Source of the DNA: CAZPZZ01 sp964591245
Lineage (GTDB): Bacteria > Acidobacteriota > Vicinamibacteria > Vicinamibacterales > UBA8438
Length of the DNA: 25,742 bases
Reading direction: 5' to 3'
Assembly: GCA_964591245.1 (NCBI GenBank)
Contig: CAZPZZ010000049.1
Coordinates: forward strand, 1-25,742
Positions within the stretch are counted from its first letter, which is position 1, and the number at the start of each line of letters is the position of its first letter. The translations under genes and the position numbers were made by a program. Positions 7,598 to 15,391 of this stretch are shown here, one piece after another. The notes beneath the pieces are model-generated. The model was given only the letters and a program-made list of their open reading frames with translations. It had not been told where the DNA came from and searched no databases.

Positions 7598-8950
7598 ATG
7601 CGCATGCGTTCAGTTTGTCCATGGATTCCCTCCGGGAAGCGAGTCCGGACCATCCTCGCGCTGGCCGGACCCATCATGGGGGGCATGGCATCGCAGAACC
7701 TTCTGAATCTGGTGGACACGGCCATGGTCGGGCGACTCGGGGCCCCGGCGCTTGCCGCCGTTGGTACGGCCAGTTTTGCGAACTTTATGGGACTGGCCGT
7801 GCTCATGGGGCTCAGTACTTCGGTACAGGCGATAGCAGCGAGGCGCCTGGGAGAAGGCCTGACGGGAGAGCTCGCACGGTCGCTCAATGCAGCCCTGGTG
7901 GTTGCGGTTATTTTCGGCGCTCCCTGGGCGGCCTTGTTGCACACGCTGGTTCCAGTGCTCTTTCCCCTTCTGACTCCAGACCAGGAGGTCGTCTCGCTCG
8001 GCGTGCCCTACCTGGAGGCACGAGTGCTCTCTGCAGTGGCGGTTGGCATGAATTTCTCCTTCCGCGGGTACTGGAACGGGATCGGGCGCTCGACGCTGTA
8101 CTTCCGGACCCTCGTTGTCATGCACGCCACGAACATCGCACTCAACTGGGTCCTGATTTTCGGCAACCTGGGGGCGCCAGCCCTGGGCACGGAGGGAGCA
8201 GGTATCGCGAGCATGGTCTCCACCTATGCCGGCACCGGACTCTACATCGTCCTGGGCTTGCGTCATGCCAGGAGTCACGGATTTCTCCGGGTCCGCCCGG
8301 GTCAGAAGATGTTCCGCGCAGTGCTTGGGCTGAGCATCCCGAGTAGCATCCAGCAGACCCTCTTCGCGGCCGGGATGGTCGCGACCTTTGCCATCTACAG
8401 TCGCGTGGGGACGGCCGAGACGGCCGTGGCCAACGTAGTCCTGAATGTCGTACTCGTGGCGCTCTTGCCTGGGCTCGGCTTCGGAATGGCCTCCGCGTCA
8501 CTGGTGGGGCAGGCCCTGGGACGAGGAGACGTTGATGATGCGGCGCGCTGGGGCTGGGACGTGAGCAAGCTTACCGGAGCCTGTGTTGCGCTCCTCTCCC
8601 TGCCCTTCGTGGTGTTGCCTGAGGTATTCCTGGGCGTGTTCCTCCAGGATGCGGACACGCTTGCGATGGCCCGTGCTCCCCTCCAGATTTCGGGTCTTGC
8701 GTTGGCCCTTGATACGGCCGGGCTCGTCTGGCTCAACTCGTTGCTTGGCGCTGGCGCCAGTCGCACGGTGATGTTCGTGTCGGTCGGACTCCAGTGGGTA
8801 CTTTTCCTGCCGCTTGCCTATCTCCTCGGACCTGTCCTGGGCTTCGGGTTGCTTCCTCTCTGGTGGGCTCAAGTGGGCTATCGCCTGCTTCAGGCACTCG
8901 TCTTCGGTCTCTTGTGGCAAGGGCGCAGCTGGGCCTCCATCCGGCTGTAG
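7598..8950 (+). CDS. MATE-family multidrug/cation-coupled efflux transporter
   Basis: Inner-membrane exporter of about 450 residues, the usual MATE length, with 12 predicted transmembrane helices in two homologous halves. The N-terminal helix 1 region I-L-A-L-A-G-P-I-M-G-G-M followed by V-D-T-A-M-V-G-R-L-G-A-P-A-L-A-A-V-G is diagnostic. The second half repeats it with L-G-L-S-I-P-S-S-I-Q-Q and G-T-A-E-T-A-V-A-N-V-V. Such pumps expel cationic or amphipathic compounds using an H+ or Na+ gradient; the subgroup resembles DinF/NorM-like proteins but the substrate is unknown. The start is uncertain: TTG 7586, ATG 7598 and ATG 7604 are in frame; I chose 7598, 10 bases after a weak GAAG. Its place between two GFA genes and before gshB-gshA suggests export of a toxic or conjugated compound, which is inference. 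Confidence 0.93.
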   Translation: MRMRSVCPWIPSGKRVRTILALAGPIMGGMASQNLLNLVDTAMVGRLGAPALAAVGTASFANFMGLAVLMGLSTSVQAIAARRLGEGLTGELARSLNAALVVAVIFGAPWAALLHTLVPVLFPLLTPDQEVVSLGVPYLEARVLSAVAVGMNFSFRGYWNGIGRSTLYFRTLVVMHATNIALNWVLIFGNLGAPALGTEGAGIASMVSTYAGTGLYIVLGLRHARSHGFLRVRPGQKMFRAVLGLSIPSSIQQTLFAAGMVATFAIYSRVGTAETAVANVVLNVVLVALLPGLGFGMASASLVGQALGRGDVDDAARWGWDVSKLTGACVALLSLPFVVLPEVFLGVFLQDADTLAMARAPLQISGLALALDTAGLVWLNSLLGAGASRTVMFVSVGLQWVLFLPLAYLLGPVLGFGLLPLWWAQVGYRLLQALVFGLLWQGRSWASIRL

Positions 8951-8963
8951 GCCCCGCGGATGC

Positions 8964-8996
8964 GTTGCTGCCGAGACTGTGTGTGATGGTGGCAAC
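8964..8996 (+). terminator. Possible hairpin after the MATE gene
   Basis: Nine-pair stem with two G-T wobbles (8964-8972 with 8988-8996) and a 15-base loop, 13 bases after the MATE stop. There is no T-run, so termination is uncertain. Confidence 0.3.
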
Positions 8997-9019
8997 CCGT
9001 CGGGACACTCGATGGATGC

Positions 9020-9048
9020 TTGCCGGATGGCGGACGCAACGGTACACT
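9020..9048 (+). promoter_or_regulatory. Candidate promoter upstream of the second GFA gene
   Basis: -35 TTGCCG (9020-9025), exactly 17 bases, then -10 TACACT (9043-9048), each 4 of 6 to consensus. It lies in the 231-base gap after MATE and would give a leader of about 125 bases before the GFA start at 9182. Plausible, unproven. Confidence 0.35.
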
Positions 9049-9181
9049 CGGCAACATTCGATATTTGGAAGCGCTCCAGATTTGGGGCCAATAGGGAATC
9101 CCGGTTCGAGGCCTGTCCTGCGTCGGGAATACGCTCAGCTCCGTTTCCGGCCGGACTGGACCGATCAAACAAGGGGGGACT

Positions 9182-9811
9182 ATGTCCAGCGCGTCAACCA
9201 ATCCGCACAACGATCCACAACTGGCGGCAGATTGTTATCCCAGTGGCAGCAAGAACGAAGCGACGGCGATGTGCGTCTGCGGCGGGGTCGAGATCAAGCT
9301 CAAGACGGACGAGCCGGCTCTTTCGGTATTTTGTCACTGCTGGGCGTGCAGACGGGCCCACGCGGCCCCCTTGTATCAGGTGCTGTACAGCAATACCGCG
9401 AATATCTGTTCAAAAACGGGAGCACAGAAGGACGGCGAATTCGAGGTCACCGTGACCAAGGGATTTGAACTGTTGACGGGAGGGATGGAGGGACCAGGCT
9501 TTCCCAACTGGCAGCATTATGAAGATCATCCCCTTTTTGGTGGAGTCGGCCGTCTCTATTGCGCGAAGTGCAGCGTCATCATGGTCAATGCGATTTACCT
9601 GAGACCCGGTACCGACCTTAACGATGGCGAAGAGGACGCGGAGATATTCGGGGTGTTTCCGGGGACCTTCACAGAGAAGATGAGCGAGTTCATTCAGTCC
9701 TGGCAGCCGGCAATGCATGTCAACTGCGGCAGTTCTATTTTGCCAGTTGCGTCTATACACGATGGACTGCCGAAACTGATTGATATGCCAGGCAGTGCCG
9801 CGTTCGTGTAG
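9182..9811 (+). CDS. GFA/CENP-V-family zinc protein, complete Cys set
   Basis: Protein of 209 residues of the GFA/CENP-V fold with all three expected Cys clusters: C-V-C-G at Cys31/33, C-H-C-W-A-C at Cys51/53/56, and R-L-Y-C-A-K-C-S at Cys127/130. In the characterised Gfa these bind a structural and a catalytic zinc. There is a ~28-residue N-terminal extension before the first cluster, and two extra Cys (18 and 76) outside the core. ATG 9182 follows a GGGGGG ribosome site. The protein is only distantly similar to the GFA gene at 6800, so they are not a recent duplication. It lies 234 bases upstream of gshB on the same strand. A glutathione-adduct role is inferred from family and neighbours; formaldehyde as substrate is not shown. 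Confidence 0.85.
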   Translation: MSSASTNPHNDPQLAADCYPSGSKNEATAMCVCGGVEIKLKTDEPALSVFCHCWACRRAHAAPLYQVLYSNTANICSKTGAQKDGEFEVTVTKGFELLTGGMEGPGFPNWQHYEDHPLFGGVGRLYCAKCSVIMVNAIYLRPGTDLNDGEEDAEIFGVFPGTFTEKMSEFIQSWQPAMHVNCGSSILPVASIHDGLPKLIDMPGSAAFV

Positions 9812-9816
9812 TAGAC

Positions 9817-9833
9817 ACGTTCGACGTGAACGT
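9817..9833 (+). terminator. Short hairpin after the second GFA gene
   Basis: Perfect 6-bp stem ACGTTC/GAACGT with a 5-base loop, five bases after the stop at 9811. It is short and lacks a T-run. The rest of the 234-base gap to gshB (9812-10045) holds no gene I can support. Confidence 0.3.
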
Positions 9834-10045
9834 ATTCTGGGGCATGCCGTGCTGGTAGCCCGCACTGTACAGGCACAAATCGGTGCCGGCCGCCTGTTGA
9901 CGGTCGATGCGGGCGCAGTGCATTCCTCTGGGACCTTCCCGTGCTATCTCACATCGACGGCATGCCACTCGGGCGTTCGGAGTTCTCCGGAGACGAATCC
10001 CGCCTTCTGGTGCCGATAACGTAGTCAGGGATGAAATGACCGACC

Positions 10046-10999
10046 ATGGGTAGCAGGACTCAGCTTGGTGTGGTGATGGATCCGATCGCCGACATTCAGC
10101 CCGCCAAGGACAGTAGCCTGGCCGTACTGCTGCAGGCACAGGCCGCCGGTTGGCAGCTCCATTACATGGAGATGCAGGACCTTGGCGTTCGCGATGGCGA
10201 GGCGTTTGGTCGCATGACGCCTATCCAGGTCACCGACGACTCCCACCGCTGGTTTGATCGCGGGGACCCGGTCGTCAGGCCGTTGCCTGAGTTGGATGTC
10301 ATCCTCATGCGGAAAGACCCCCCGTTCAATATGGAGTACGTCTTTGCCACTTATATTCTCGAGCGCGCTGAGCTGAAGGGCTCGCTGGTCTTCAATCGAC
10401 CGCAGTCTCTACGCGACGCGAACGAAAAGATGGTGGTTGCCTGGTTTCCAGACTGCGTGCCGCCCTGGTTGGTGAGCAGTTCCCTGGTGGAACTGCAAGG
10501 CTTCATCGCCGAACAGCAGCGGGTGGTGGTGAAGCCACTCGACCGCATGGGGGGACGATCCATTTTTCTCACGCATGTGGATGATCCAAATCGCAATGTC
10601 ATCTTGGAGACGTTGACGAACAACGGGTCACAGTTCGTGATGGCTCAGAAATATATTGCAGAGGCCCCGAAGGGCGACAAGCGAATCATCTTGATCGATG
10701 GCGAGCCCGTCCCGTTTGGCCTGTTGAGAATCCCATCGGCGGGTGATTTTCGAGGCAACCTTTGTACTGGTGCAACGCCGCAGGCTGTGCCGCTTACCGA
10801 ACGTGACCGGTGGATCTGCGATCAGATCGGTCCACGGCTGCGGAGCCAGGGCCTGTTGTTCGTTGGGATTGATGTGATTGGGGAATATCTCACCGAGGTG
10901 AACGTCACGAGCCCGACTGGCATCCGGGAACTGGATCGGTTGTGTGGGCTCAATATTGGCCGGGACGTGATCGATGCGATCGCGAAGAAATTGGACTAG
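10046..10999 (+). CDS. gshB: Glutathione synthetase
   Basis: Cytoplasmic ATP-grasp ligase of 317 residues (Escherichia coli GshB has 316) that joins gamma-glutamylcysteine and glycine to make glutathione. Landmarks: V-V-M-D-P-I at residues 9-14; L-M-R-K-D-P-P-F-N-M-E-Y at 87-98; the ATP-binding loop K-P-L-D-R-M-G-G-R-S-I-F at 163-174; K-G-D-K-R-I-I-L-I-D-G-E-P-V-P; R-G-N-L near residue 235; and near the end D-V-I-G-E-Y-L-T-E-V-N-V-T-S-P-T-G for metal and substrate binding. In the loop, Arg167 stands where the E. coli enzyme has Gly. ATG 10046 is the only workable start, since the in-frame ATG at 10031 runs into a stop; an AGGGA lies rather far upstream. gshA follows after 78 bases. Confidence 0.97.
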   Translation: MGSRTQLGVVMDPIADIQPAKDSSLAVLLQAQAAGWQLHYMEMQDLGVRDGEAFGRMTPIQVTDDSHRWFDRGDPVVRPLPELDVILMRKDPPFNMEYVFATYILERAELKGSLVFNRPQSLRDANEKMVVAWFPDCVPPWLVSSSLVELQGFIAEQQRVVVKPLDRMGGRSIFLTHVDDPNRNVILETLTNNGSQFVMAQKYIAEAPKGDKRIILIDGEPVPFGLLRIPSAGDFRGNLCTGATPQAVPLTERDRWICDQIGPRLRSQGLLFVGIDVIGEYLTEVNVTSPTGIRELDRLCGLNIGRDVIDAIAKKLD

Positions 11000-11037
11000 A
11001 TTCTGGCTGATGATGGCCGTGGCCAAGACAACTCAGA

Positions 11038-11057
11038 TCCCTGGACATGGCCAGGGA
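11038..11057 (+). other. Hairpin between gshB and gshA
   Basis: Perfect 7-bp stem TCCCTGG/CCAGGGA with a 6-base loop, 20 bases before the gshA start and just ahead of its GAGGTGG ribosome site. With no T-run it is more likely an mRNA-processing or translation-tuning element than a full terminator; inference only. Confidence 0.4.
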
Positions 11058-11077
11058 ACATTGGGTGAGGTGGCTGG

Positions 11078-12316
11078 ATGAGTGAGTACTCTGGACCACC
11101 AATCCTCGAGGCCCTGCGGCCCCAGCTCGAATCCAAGAGAGCGGAGTTGGGTGAGTGGTTTGCGGCAAAGAGAGCCAGTCTCTCCATGCCTCTCTTTGCC
11201 TCTGTCGACATTCGCGACGCTTCGTGGAAGGTTGCTGCCATTGACGCAAATGCCTTCCCTGCCGGATTCAACAACATTTCCCCGGACCAGCGGACATTTC
11301 TCGCGGAGAACATGCTGAACTGGATTGCCTCAGAGCATCCAGATATCAATTGGCTGCATATCTGGCCTGAGCCACATACGAGAAATAGGGGGTATGTTCA
11401 GAATCTGATCGTCCTCAGCGACATGCTCTCCAGCCATGGCCTCAGGGTGACCGTGGGGTCGCCAGAACTCGCAGGCATCGATGAAGTGGAGGGTGTAGAC
11501 GGACGCCTGTTCTTGTCTCCCACACGAGCTGAGGGAACCCTCCTGGTTGCGGAGAGGGCACCGGATCTCTTGATATTGAACCACGACCTGAGTGATGGTC
11601 CACTGCAGGGCGTCGGTGATCTTCCTGTGGCGCCGTCACAGGCCATGGGATGGTACCAGCGGCGGAAGTCCAGTCACTTCCGACATGCGCAGCCCTTCAT
11701 CGACAAGGTCGCAGATATTATTGGCATCGATCCCTGGCTGCTTGGGACCCACTGGTTCGTGAGTAGAGACAAGTGTCTGGAGAAAGAGGTCTGCAAGAGT
11801 AGGCTTGCTGCGCAGGTCGATAGCTGCCTTGAGCATTTGCGCCTCAAGTATGAGGAACACGGGATAGAGGGTGATCCGTTACTGTTCATCAAGAACGACT
11901 CGGGGACCTATGGGTTGGGAATCATCGAGATCTCCAGCGGCGATGAGTTGCTGCACCTGTCGAAGCGGAAGGTGAATCGCTTGACTCATGGGAAGGGTGG
12001 TCAAGATCCAGAAGACTTTCTCATTCAGGAGGGAGTGCCGACATCGTTGACGCTGGGTGATGCGGTCATCGAGCCGTGCTTCTACGGGGCTGCTGGTTAT
12101 GCATGCTCATCGTTCTATAGAGCGAATGACAAGAAGGGTGTCAACGCGAACTTGAATACCCCCTCAACGGAATTTATTTCATCTGTGGAATTACATCGAA
12201 GGGGTGGCCGAGATATTCTCGACGCGGCAGGTGCCTGGCACTCGCTGGTGGCCGAAATAGCGATTCTCGCGATGGGCGCCGAACTTGTCGAGCTTCAAGT
12301 CCATGCACGGCGTTGA
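11078..12316 (+). CDS. gshA: Glutamate-cysteine ligase, Acidithiobacillus type
   Basis: Cytoplasmic enzyme of 412 residues for the first step of glutathione synthesis, ATP-dependent joining of glutamate and cysteine. It belongs to the gshA class first seen in Acidithiobacillus ferrooxidans (Pfam GshA, TIGR02049), not the E. coli or plant-type classes. Recognisable blocks are S-V-D-I-R-D-A-S-W-K-V-A-A-I-D-A-N-A-F-P-A-G-F-N (split here only as residues ~41-65), W-L-H-I-W-P-E-P-H-T-R-N near 95, F-I-K-N-D-S-G-T-Y-G-L-G-I near 268, and a late D-K-K-G-V-N-A-N-L-N-T. Length fits the class. ATG 11078 has GAGGTGG eight bases upstream. It follows gshB, the reverse of the usual biochemical order, and the next gene begins 13 bases after its stop, so it may be co-transcribed with the sugar dehydrogenase. 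Confidence 0.93.
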   Translation: MSEYSGPPILEALRPQLESKRAELGEWFAAKRASLSMPLFASVDIRDASWKVAAIDANAFPAGFNNISPDQRTFLAENMLNWIASEHPDINWLHIWPEPHTRNRGYVQNLIVLSDMLSSHGLRVTVGSPELAGIDEVEGVDGRLFLSPTRAEGTLLVAERAPDLLILNHDLSDGPLQGVGDLPVAPSQAMGWYQRRKSSHFRHAQPFIDKVADIIGIDPWLLGTHWFVSRDKCLEKEVCKSRLAAQVDSCLEHLRLKYEEHGIEGDPLLFIKNDSGTYGLGIIEISSGDELLHLSKRKVNRLTHGKGGQDPEDFLIQEGVPTSLTLGDAVIEPCFYGAAGYACSSFYRANDKKGVNANLNTPSTEFISSVELHRRGGRDILDAAGAWHSLVAEIAILAMGAELVELQVHARR

Positions 12317-12329
12317 GTGGAGACTCACC

Positions 12330-13880
12330 ATGAACACGACAGATCGATGCGTCACAGGCTTTTGGCTGTTTCTTCCGGCTGCACTCATGGTGGCGACCAG
12401 CGCGTCGGCACAACAGGAAGCCGTTGCCTACTCGGGTGTCACCGAATCGCGATTGATGTTTCAGGAGAACTGCGCGGTGTGCCATGGTGACGACCTTGGA
12501 GGCGCAGCGCAGGGAACGCCCCTTCGGGGTGAACTCGTTCATGGCGAAGCCATGGCCGAGGTCGTCGGGAGTATCGCGAATGGCTATGTCGATTCAGGCA
12601 TGCCCAGCTGGAACGACATCTTCAGCCCGGTGCAAATCCAGGGTTTGGCGATGTACGTGCTGGAGACGCGGGCCAACGTCGGTTATGTGACGTCGAACTA
12701 TGACGCGCCGCTGTCGATTCCAGAACGCGTATTCGAGACGGACCTCCATCGTTTCAGACTGGAAACGGTGGTCGACGACCTGGATCCCCTGCCCTTTTCC
12801 CTGGCACCCTTGCCGGATGGACGTCTGCTCGTCACCGAAAAGACGAAAGGCGTGCGTGTCATCAGTCCGGATGGTGACAAATCGGAACTGGTGCGGGGGA
12901 CCCCGCAGGCCTATGACGATATCTATCAGCTGGAATCGCGCATCGATATCGAACGTGGCATGGGGTGGTTGTTCGACATCCTCTTGCATCCGGACTACCA
13001 GGAGAATGGCTGGGTGTACCTGTACCACGGTCACCGCTGCGAGGATTGCACCGAGCTCAGCCGGGAGCGGGAACGTCCGGTGTCCATGAACAGGTTGGTG
13101 CGCGGCAGAATCGTCAATGGTGAATGGGTCGACGAGGAGATCATCTGGCAGGCGGACCTGGAGCACTATAGCGTCTCTGGAGACGTCGGCGCCGGTGGCC
13201 GGGTCGTCTTCGATGGCCAAGGCCATGTGTATTTTTCGGTGGGTTCGAAAGGTGGCATGGGCGGTGTGCAGGATCTGTCAACACCGTGGGGCAAGATTCA
13301 TCGCATCAATGATGACGGCACGATCCCCGACGACAATCCTTTCCGTGGTCGTGATGATGTCTACGAGAGCATCTATACCTATGGTCATCGCAGTCCGCAG
13401 GGGTTGGAATTTGACAGGGCCGGGGGCAACCTCTGGGGAAGTGAACATGGACCCAGAGGCGGCGATGAGATCAACCTGTTGTTGCCCGGACGCAACTATG
13501 GCTGGCCCCTCTACTCGCTGGGACTCGATTACGATGGCACGCCGGTAGAGTACGGCCAGGAGTTGGGTCTTGAATTCGAGTTGTCTGACATCGAACAGCC
13601 GGTGGTCGACCTGACACCGTCGCCAGCCGTATCAAGTTTTATCATCAGCAGCAGTGATCAGTTTCCCGCGTGGCAGGGAGATTACCTGGTGGGATCGCTG
13701 AAGGCGCGCAGCCTATTTCGAGTCGAGATCGACGACAACCAGTTCGTGTCGCGGGAAACGCTCTTTGATGGCATCGGGAGACTCCGCGACATCGAACAGG
13801 CCGTCAATGGCGATATCTATCTGCTGTTTGAACACAATGCGGGTGGCAAGATTGTACGGGTTGTACCTGTGGAACCGTAA
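12330..13880 (+). CDS. Cytochrome c domain fused to PQQ-type sugar dehydrogenase
   Basis: Periplasmic oxidoreductase of 516 residues. Signal peptide to about residue 27 (S-A-S-A-Q). A cytochrome c domain follows with haem site C-A-V-C-H at 48-52 and likely Met ligand in S-G-M-P-S-W. From ~130 to the end is a glucose/sorbosone dehydrogenase-type six-bladed propeller: W-L-F-D-I-L-L-H-P-D-Y, Y-G-H-R-S-P-Q-G-L near 350-358, and G-S-E-H-G-P-R-G-G-D-E-I-N-L near 370, ending in G-R-N-Y-G-W-P. In the family this domain binds PQQ and oxidises sugar aldehydes or similar; electrons would pass to the fused haem. No PQQ synthesis genes are in the window. ATG 12330 has a GGAG eight bases upstream; it is 13 bases after gshA. 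The true substrate is unknown. Confidence 0.9.
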   Translation: MNTTDRCVTGFWLFLPAALMVATSASAQQEAVAYSGVTESRLMFQENCAVCHGDDLGGAAQGTPLRGELVHGEAMAEVVGSIANGYVDSGMPSWNDIFSPVQIQGLAMYVLETRANVGYVTSNYDAPLSIPERVFETDLHRFRLETVVDDLDPLPFSLAPLPDGRLLVTEKTKGVRVISPDGDKSELVRGTPQAYDDIYQLESRIDIERGMGWLFDILLHPDYQENGWVYLYHGHRCEDCTELSRERERPVSMNRLVRGRIVNGEWVDEEIIWQADLEHYSVSGDVGAGGRVVFDGQGHVYFSVGSKGGMGGVQDLSTPWGKIHRINDDGTIPDDNPFRGRDDVYESIYTYGHRSPQGLEFDRAGGNLWGSEHGPRGGDEINLLLPGRNYGWPLYSLGLDYDGTPVEYGQELGLEFELSDIEQPVVDLTPSPAVSSFIISSSDQFPAWQGDYLVGSLKARSLFRVEIDDNQFVSRETLFDGIGRLRDIEQAVNGDIYLLFEHNAGGKIVRVVPVEP

Positions 13881-13892
13881 GTCCTCAGATTG

Positions 13893-13919
13893 AATCGCCT
13901 ACGAGCCAGCGGTAGGATT
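13893..13919 (+). terminator. Possible terminator after the dehydrogenase gene
   Basis: CCTAC/GTAGG stem (13898-13902 with 13912-13916), 9-base loop, extended by AAT/ATT across a 2-base bulge, 12 bases after the stop. No T-run. It fits the end of the gshA-dehydrogenase transcript but is weak. Confidence 0.35.
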
Positions 13920-14038
13920 GACGTCGGCATCGAGAGGCATGCGGACGGCGCCGATCAGGCATTGGGGAGCCGTCTGGCTGAACCCACCGGACCGTGTAGG
14001 GTACCGGGCGCGTCCGTCTGGTATCGTCGGATCTAGCC

Positions 14039-15325
14039 ATGAGAAGAGTGCAACTCGTCCTGCGGTCGTTCGTTCTGGGTGTTGTCCTTATGGGGCTCCC
14101 GGCGTTGGCGCTGGCGCAGCGGGGCGATGAGTCGGGCCCTCCCCGCACGCCCTGGGGCGTGCCGGACCTTCAGGGGACCTGGTCGCTTCCCACGATGACG
14201 CCGCTGGAGCGTCCCGCCGGGTACGAGGACAGGCCTCGTCTCACGGCCGCGGAAGAGGAGGAGTTTCTCACCACGCGGCGGGGCCGTATTCGGCGGGGGC
14301 TGGCTGCGGCTCTGAGCGCGGACTTCGAGCTGGGTGATGGCGGTGTCGACCAGTCGATCTACGACGCTCCGCTGCTGGACGGGCGTACCTCGCTGGTCGT
14401 CTCACCCGTGACCGGACGGCTCCCTCGCACGCCGGTCGGCCAGGATCGGGCAGGGCTCCCGTCCCGGCGGATGCGAGGCATCCCCGAGGGCCCGGAGGAC
14501 CGGGCCATGGATGAGCGGTGCATGTTGGGCGGAACACTACCGCTCCGGGGGAGTGCGTTCCCTCCCAGGATCTTCCAGACCCCGGGGCATCTCGTCATTC
14601 ACTATGAGTTTGTGAATTCCACGGTCATCGTCCCGCTGGACGATCGTCCGCCGGTGCCTGCCGACATTCGCCAGTGGACGGGCACCTCGCGAGGGACCTG
14701 GGATGGGGACACTCTAGTGATTGAGTCGACCAACTTCGATCCGCGCTGGACATTTCAGGGATCCGGCGCCGGGCTCCGTCTCGTCCAGCGTCTGACACGG
14801 ATCGATCAGGACACGATGTATCTCGAGTACACCGTCCACGATCCCGAGTCGTTCACGGAACCGTGGTCGGCGGCCTACCCGCTGACCAACACGCGGGAGC
14901 CGATCTACGAATACGCCTGTCACGAGGGCAACCGGAGCATGTCGCTGTTGCTGTCCGGTGCGCGGGCCACCGAGGAAATTGCCCGATTCGTCGGTTCGTT
15001 TGGCCTCTCGTCGTTCGAGCGTATCGGTGCGGCGGCCGGAGACGGTCCGGCGTTCACCGAAGGGATGCTTTCGTACGGTGCCAATGGGCGCGTGTCGGTT
15101 CATCTGACGAACGGTGAGGAGTACCTCGCCTACTACGGGCAGTATGACGTGAATGTCAGTCGGGGCGTCGTCCAACATGCGGTGGACGGCGGGTCTCGAT
15201 CGGATTTAGGTGACCGGACGCTGAGCTACTCGTACCAACTCACCGACGGTGGCGACACGCTCGTGCTCTCATTGACCGGTGACGACGGAGTCGCGAGTCG
15301 CGCCACCTGGCTACGTCATCAATAA
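14039..15325 (+). CDS. Secreted W-x-x-PDL-x-G-x-W protein fused to a lipocalin-like domain (paralogue 3)
   Basis: Exported protein of 428 residues. Signal peptide M-R-R-V-Q-L to A-L-A-Q (~27). Residues ~35-310 are the same family as the gene at 2387: P-W-G-V-P-D-L-Q-G-T-W, T-P-L-E-R-P, T-S-L-V-V-S-P-V-T-G-R, T-W-D-G-D-T-L-V-I-E-S-T-N-F, and I-Y-E-Y-A-C-H-E-G-N-R-S-M. After a break at about residue 310 comes a ~115-residue beta-rich domain (F-V-G-S-F-G-L, then G-M-L-S-Y-G-A-N-G-R-V-S-V, Y-L-A-Y-Y-G-Q-Y-D-V and D-T-L-V-L-S-L near the end), in the style of the lipocalin-like domain of small secreted proteins. Such domains bind small hydrophobic ligands; that is inference here. Function unknown. 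It stands alone, with its own gap upstream. Confidence 0.85.
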   Translation: MRRVQLVLRSFVLGVVLMGLPALALAQRGDESGPPRTPWGVPDLQGTWSLPTMTPLERPAGYEDRPRLTAAEEEEFLTTRRGRIRRGLAAALSADFELGDGGVDQSIYDAPLLDGRTSLVVSPVTGRLPRTPVGQDRAGLPSRRMRGIPEGPEDRAMDERCMLGGTLPLRGSAFPPRIFQTPGHLVIHYEFVNSTVIVPLDDRPPVPADIRQWTGTSRGTWDGDTLVIESTNFDPRWTFQGSGAGLRLVQRLTRIDQDTMYLEYTVHDPESFTEPWSAAYPLTNTREPIYEYACHEGNRSMSLLLSGARATEEIARFVGSFGLSSFERIGAAAGDGPAFTEGMLSYGANGRVSVHLTNGEEYLAYYGQYDVNVSRGVVQHAVDGGSRSDLGDRTLSYSYQLTDGGDTLVLSLTGDDGVASRATWLRHQ

Positions 15326-15354
15326 TCTCTCTCGCTCAGCTAGTTCCAACCTAC

Positions 15355-15381
15355 GGGCTGGTCGCTGGCGGTGACCAGCCC
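15355..15381. terminator. Bidirectional hairpin between convergent genes
   Basis: Perfect 9-bp stem GGGCTGGTC/GACCAGCCC (15355-15363 with 15373-15381) and a 9-base loop in the 66-base gap between the paralogue-3 stop (15325) and the RoxA-like gene stop (15392). The position between converging genes supports a shared terminator, though T-runs are lacking. Confidence 0.65.
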
Positions 15382-15391
15382 GCGGACGGGT

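Noticed and set aside
9780..10019. Small plus-strand open frame before gshB
   Set aside because: Overlaps the end of the GFA gene in another frame, has no ribosome site, and its content is not protein-like.
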